DNA from: Chryseobacterium oleae
GTDB lineage: Bacteria > Bacteroidota > Bacteroidia > Flavobacteriales > Weeksellaceae
Reading direction: 5' to 3'
Length of the DNA: 64,000 bases
NCBI RefSeq assembly: GCF_900115055.1
Contig: NZ_FOVD01000002.1
Location: 620,001-684,000 of the forward strand
In this document: positions 61,155-64,000 of the stretch, piece after piece
Layout of the letters: each line of letters begins with the position of its first letter
Position numbering within the stretch: position 1 is the first letter of the stretch
Position numbers and translations under genes: made by a program
Notes under the pieces: generated by a model
Database searches by the model: none
Told to the model about the DNA's origin: nothing
Seen by the model: the letters and a program-made list of their open reading frames with translations, nothing else

Positions 61155-61188
61155 TAAAAAAAGGCTTTAACGGAATCCGTCAAAGCCT
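61155..61188 (-). terminator. Transcription attenuator of the trp operon
   Basis: Sense strand AGGCTTTGACGG-ATT-CCGTTAAAGCCT (12 pairs including one G-T) followed by seven T. It lies between the trpL stop (61223) and the trpE start (61126). The fold is complete enough for an intrinsic terminator; the competing antiterminator was not resolved with certainty. Confidence 0.88.
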
Positions 61189-61222
61189 ATATATTGTGTA
61201 TTTTAATTATTCTGCTAAACCA

Positions 61223-61291
61223 TTAGCAACATGACAATACCTCCAGACCCGACGAAGAGTTTGAAAGCCACCACCAAATATTGTTGCTCAT
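61223..61291 (-). CDS. trpL: trp operon leader peptide with three consecutive Trp codons
   Basis: A 22-residue reading frame starting MSNNIWWWLSN and ending in LSCC, with TGG TGG TGG at codons 6-8. A run of Trp codons followed by a terminator hairpin is the hallmark of ribosome-mediated attenuation. The start at 61291 was preferred over an ATG at 61300 because the -7 element at 61305-61312 leaves the latter at the transcription start. RNA from this region could form AGCAACA:UGUUGCU, overlapping the alternative pairing UGCUAA:UUAGCA, a possible switch. Confidence 0.88.
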   Translation of the reverse strand: MSNNIWWWLSNSSSGLEVLSCC

Positions 61292-61304
61292 ATTAAACAT
61301 GGGA

Positions 61305-61336
61305 CAAATGTAGAAATTTTTTTAATACAAAAACAA
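61305..61336 (-). promoter_or_regulatory. Promoter of the trp operon
   Basis: TTG (61336-61334), 21-nt spacer, TACATTTG (61312-61305) on the minus strand, a good fit to the Bacteroidota consensus. Transcription would begin near 61300. Confidence 0.75.
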
Positions 61337-61376
61337 GAAAAAGTCCGAAAATTAAAAAACTTAAAATAGAAATCCT

Positions 61377-62021
61377 TTATTTAAGCTGCTTCAGCTCTGT
61401 TTTTAATTCCTCGATTTTCGCTTTGTATTCTTCACTGCCATAGCTTTTTACATAATCTTCGAGGGCGGAAATATATTCTTTAATGAATTCCTTATTTGTT
61501 TTGTCCGCCTGATATTTAATCTTGGCTGATTCTATCGGGGCCAATTTTTCATACTTCAGCCTATTGCTTCCTTCTTCAGATTGATTATAAAGAATCACGA
61601 TGTTTTTCTCGTACCCCGGGATATATTTTACAGGGAAATATTGGCCCATCGCCGGAATCCTGATGGCATTTTCAATAGGGTAGATCGTGGCACTGGTCGT
61701 AGAAAAGAAGGTTGAGGTGAATTTTCCGTTCTGCTTTTTGACAATCGCTTCGTAATCATGGATATACATATCATTCAACGTGGAATTGGTTTCTACATCC
61801 GAGGTGATGATGGCTGTACTCTCAACGCCGTATTTATTGAGAAACCATGCATTCAGATATTGTCCGGCAACACCATTCAATATAGCTAAAGGAATAATAG
61901 GTGCAAGAAACCAGGCCTTTTTAGTCACAAAAGAAAGCAGACCAAAGAATGCCAGGAGAATAATCACAGTATAAAAACCATGATGACTGGTGAAAAACAT
62001 AATTTTGGAGATGAAAATCAT
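61377..62021 (-). CDS. Hypothetical membrane protein
   Basis: A 214-residue protein with two N-terminal membrane helices (about residues 15-33 and 37-55) and an extracytoplasmic domain (TAIITSDVETNSTLNDMYIHDYE, FPVKYIPGYEKNIVILYNQSEEG) that resembles DUF3592-type membrane proteins only loosely. The C-terminus is a charged coiled coil (YKAKIEELKTELKQLK). Function unknown. It ends 76 bp from the trp promoter. Confidence 0.6.
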   Translation of the reverse strand: MIFISKIMFFTSHHGFYTVIILLAFFGLLSFVTKKAWFLAPIIPLAILNGVAGQYLNAWFLNKYGVESTAIITSDVETNSTLNDMYIHDYEAIVKKQNGKFTSTFFSTTSATIYPIENAIRIPAMGQYFPVKYIPGYEKNIVILYNQSEEGSNRLKYEKLAPIESAKIKYQADKTNKEFIKEYISALEDYVKSYGSEEYKAKIEELKTELKQLK

Positions 62022-62130
62022 AGCTTAAATTTAAAACTATCGGCACAAATAATCATTATCTAAACATTAATTTTCCGGAGAAATATTGGTAACGCGAACA
62101 TTTGTCATGAATTTAAACGCTTATTTTTTA

Positions 62131-62138
62131 TATTTTTG
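62131..62138 (+). promoter_or_regulatory. Candidate -7 promoter element for the lipoprotein-cytochrome-rlmF unit
   Basis: TATTTTTG, an exact TAnnTTTG, 23 bp before the ATG at 62162. No TTG at the expected -33 distance. Confidence 0.45.
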
Positions 62139-62161
62139 TCTAAATTTTATTAGAAAAAATA

Positions 62162-62386
62162 ATGAGAAAAGTATTAGCAATTGCATTTATCGGAAGTTTA
62201 TTAGTGGTAAACTGCTCTAAAAAACCAGACCATACATTACAGGACAGCAACACAATGCTTGAAGAGCCTGAAACTACAACAGTAGTAGACTCTACAGCTA
62301 AGAAAGCGGCTCCTGCTGCAGCTGCAATCCCTGCACCGGCTACTCCTGAAGCAGCTAAAACAGATTCTACTGCAGCAAAAAAATAA
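62162..62386 (+). CDS. Small Ala/Pro-rich lipoprotein
   Basis: A 74-residue lipoprotein: MRKVLAIAFIGSLLVVNC, lipobox VVNC (Cys18). The rest is low-complexity (AKKAAPAAAAIPAPATPEAA) and likely extended. Its stop overlaps the next start (TAATG), so it is coupled to the cytochrome gene. Role unknown. It could be a linker or spacer protein at the membrane. Confidence 0.7.
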   Translation: MRKVLAIAFIGSLLVVNCSKKPDHTLQDSNTMLEEPETTTVVDSTAKKAAPAAAAIPAPATPEAAKTDSTAAKK

Positions 62387-62760
62387 TGAAAAAACTCCTT
62401 TTGGCAGGAGCGTTGGGATTTTTGATCCTATCCTGTTCTAAAAAAGAAAATACGGAGGCACAAGGTGTACCCTCTGAGACATCCGCTGTTTCAGAGCCGG
62501 TAAAGACTAATCTTTCAGGTGATCAGATCATCGAAACATTAGACTGCTCAGGATGCCATGCCGTGAATGAGAGAATGATAGGACCTTCTTACAAAGAGAT
62601 CGCAGAAAAATATTCGGATAAAGATATTGAAATGCTGGCCTCGAAGATCATAGAAGGCGGAAGCGGAGTTTGGGGAGGTGTTCCTATGGCTCCTCATCCA
62701 CAGGTATCTAAAGAAGATGCTAAAAAAATGGTAGAATATATTTTGAGTCAGAAAAAATAA
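62386..62760 (+). CDS. Lipoprotein c-type cytochrome (monohaem)
   Basis: A 124-residue protein: signal MKKLLLAGALGFLILSC with lipobox LSC (Cys17), then a single haem-binding motif CSGCH (54-58) and the distal ligand Met101 in GGVPMAPHP, i.e. a class I cytochrome c. It is membrane-anchored by lipid. Coupled to the preceding lipoprotein and followed 2 bp later by rlmF. Electron carrier for the respiratory chain, partner unknown. Confidence 0.88.
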   Translation: MKKLLLAGALGFLILSCSKKENTEAQGVPSETSAVSEPVKTNLSGDQIIETLDCSGCHAVNERMIGPSYKEIAEKYSDKDIEMLASKIIEGGSGVWGGVPMAPHPQVSKEDAKKMVEYILSQKK

Positions 62761-62762
62761 AT

Positions 62763-63689
62763 ATGACTACTGAAAAATCCAGTCTGCACACAAGAAATCT
62801 GCATCGCAATCCCTATGATTTTGATCAGCTTATTTCTTGTGTGCCAGAACTGAAACACTATGTTTTCGTTAATGCTTACGAAACGAAGACCATTAATTTT
62901 AGTCTTCCCAAAGCGGTGAAACTGCTGAATCAGGCATTACTTTTACATTTTTACAACATTAAAAACTGGGATATTCCTGAGGCCAACCTGTGTCCTCCTA
63001 TTCCCGGACGTGCCGACTACATCCATTATATCGCAGATCTTTTAGCGGAACAGCAAGCTGAAATCCCGACCGGGACTTCTGTCTCAGGTTTAGATATCGG
63101 AACCGGGGCAAATCTTGTTTATCCCTTGCTAGCCCACAGATCTTACGGTTGGAAAATGCTTGGAACAGATATCAATAAAGATTCGTTAGACAATGCTCAG
63201 CAAATTTTAGATCACAATCCGGATTTATCATCTGTTATCCATTTAAAACAGCAGCCCGATTCCCATCATATCTTCAAAAATATCATCGAGACTGGTGATC
63301 ATTTTACATTTTCTATGTGCAATCCTCCTTTCCATGATTCTGAAGAATCTGCCATGAAGGGAAATCTCAGAAAAACAAAAAATATCAATAAATCAAAGGC
63401 TAAAAAGCCTCTGCTTAATTTTGGCGGACAGCAGTCGGAATTGTGGTGTGAAGGCGGTGAAATCGCTTTTATCTCAAAAATGATTGAGGAAAGTGTTCAG
63501 TATTTCTCACAGGTCCTTTGGTTTACGTGTTTAGTTTCTAAAAAAGATAATCTTCCTAAACTAAATTCCCTTTTAAAGAAAGTTAAAGCAGTAGATATTA
63601 AAACTATCGATATGGCTCAGGGACAAAAAGTAAGCAGAATGCTGGCGTGGACTTTTATTCCTCAGAAAGAGAGGAAAGCTTGGTTTTAA
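62763..63689 (+). CDS. rlmF: 23S rRNA (adenine(1618)-N6)-methyltransferase RlmF
   Basis: A 308-residue SAM-dependent methyltransferase. SAM binding is in VSGLDIGTGANLVYPLLAHR. The catalytic N-P-P-F motif is in FSMCNPPFHDSEESAMKGN. Start HTRNLHRNPYDFDQLISCVP is the RlmF opening. It methylates A1618 of 23S rRNA. It is grouped with the cytochrome genes only by position. Confidence 0.93.
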   Translation: MTTEKSSLHTRNLHRNPYDFDQLISCVPELKHYVFVNAYETKTINFSLPKAVKLLNQALLLHFYNIKNWDIPEANLCPPIPGRADYIHYIADLLAEQQAEIPTGTSVSGLDIGTGANLVYPLLAHRSYGWKMLGTDINKDSLDNAQQILDHNPDLSSVIHLKQQPDSHHIFKNIIETGDHFTFSMCNPPFHDSEESAMKGNLRKTKNINKSKAKKPLLNFGGQQSELWCEGGEIAFISKMIEESVQYFSQVLWFTCLVSKKDNLPKLNSLLKKVKAVDIKTIDMAQGQKVSRMLAWTFIPQKERKAWF

Positions 63690-64000
63690 AGTGAATTGTC
63701 AATTTTGCTGTGCAAGTCAATGGTGAATGATAATCTGGGTGAATAGTTTTACTGTCAGGATGATAAAGTGAATTGTCAATTTTGCTGTGCAAGTCAATAG
63801 TGAATACTAATGCATACAAAAAATTCACGGCGAAGCCAATTCACAATTGACCATTCACATTTAATTGCCAGTTCTAATGATAATCTGCATCAATAAAATT
63901 CACGGCGAAGCAAATTCACCATTGAGCATTCACAATTAAAAAAATCATCATTGACAAATCACCAAAAATGCCTAAATTTGTACGCTTTTAGAAAAATAAG
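63690..64000. other. Intergenic region at the right edge with four direct and inverted repeats
   Basis: Two direct copies of a 41-bp repeat lie at 63688-63728 and 63765-63805 (shared word GTGAATTGTCAATTTTGCTG). Two partially complementary copies of AAATTCACGGCGAAGC...AATTCAC lie at 63821-63844 and 63896-63919. No gene. The end holds a promoter for a gene beyond the window. Confidence 0.7.
63951..63980 (+). promoter_or_regulatory. Consensus Bacteroidota promoter for a gene beyond the right edge
   Basis: TTG (63951-63953), exactly 19 nt, then TAAATTTG (63973-63980), a perfect TTG-N19-TAnnTTTG. The gene it serves starts past 64000. Confidence 0.75.

Overview
The window comes from a member of the Bacteroidota, most likely a Chryseobacterium or close relative (Weeksellaceae, Flavobacteriia). 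The reasons are type IX secretion (T9SS) C-terminal sorting domains on several secreted proteins, the gliding genes gldF and gldG, Bacteroidota promoters (TTG, a 19-21 nt spacer, TAnnTTTG), and a gene almost identical in its mature part to what I recall of the Chryseobacterium proteolyticum protein-glutaminase. The DNA is AT-rich. I saw no rRNA, tRNA, prophage or CRISPR array.

Layout. 1-13.7 kb: the 3' end of priA, a D,D-carboxypeptidase, two tandem M1 aminopeptidases for T9SS export, a cupin/JmjC-like protein, kbl, a HemJ-like protein, gldFG, a TonB-C-like protein and a small Cys-rich peptide with a bacteriocin-type leader. 14-16.3 kb: an AraC regulator with a short-chain dehydrogenase. 16.7-30.6 kb: a polymorphic-toxin island on the minus strand. 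A T9SS-sorted protein, an RHS partner and an RHS protein with a variable C-terminal domain are followed by four small immunity-like genes. Four further immunity-like genes lie on the upstream side. 30.7-32.6 kb: an Rrf2 regulator and a TSUP transporter with a structured leader. 32.8-44.6 kb: haem acquisition, with a T9SS-sorted HmuY-like protein, another T9SS protein, a TonB receptor, an HmuY lipoprotein, an HmuTUV-type ABC transporter, a methyltransferase, an HmuS-like protein and a ChaN-like protein. Five copies of one 17-bp palindrome lie at three promoters here. 44.7-49.7 kb: an exported deformylase-like protein, a NERD protein, lipoproteins, and nitroreductase-ohrR-ohr. 49.7-52 kb: protein-glutaminase and lipB. 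52-61.3 kb: the trp operon (trpL-E-G-x-D-C-F-[REP/RAYT]-x-GNAT-B-A) with a WWW leader peptide and attenuator. 61.4-64 kb: a membrane protein, two lipoproteins (one a cytochrome c) and rlmF.

The features most worth a second look are these. (1) Degenerate 7- or 8-nt-period arrays sit at gene 3' ends, and nearly every unit carries a stop triplet in the sense of the upstream gene. (2) There is a complete trp leader/attenuator. (3) A REP/RAYT element flanks its own transposase and supplies the end of trpF. (4) The iron/haem promoters share one fixed operator geometry. (5) The exported deformylase has Asp in place of the metal-ligand Cys. (6) The RHS toxin C-terminus and its immunity array could not be assigned to known families. 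(7) A structured leader precedes the TSUP transporter.
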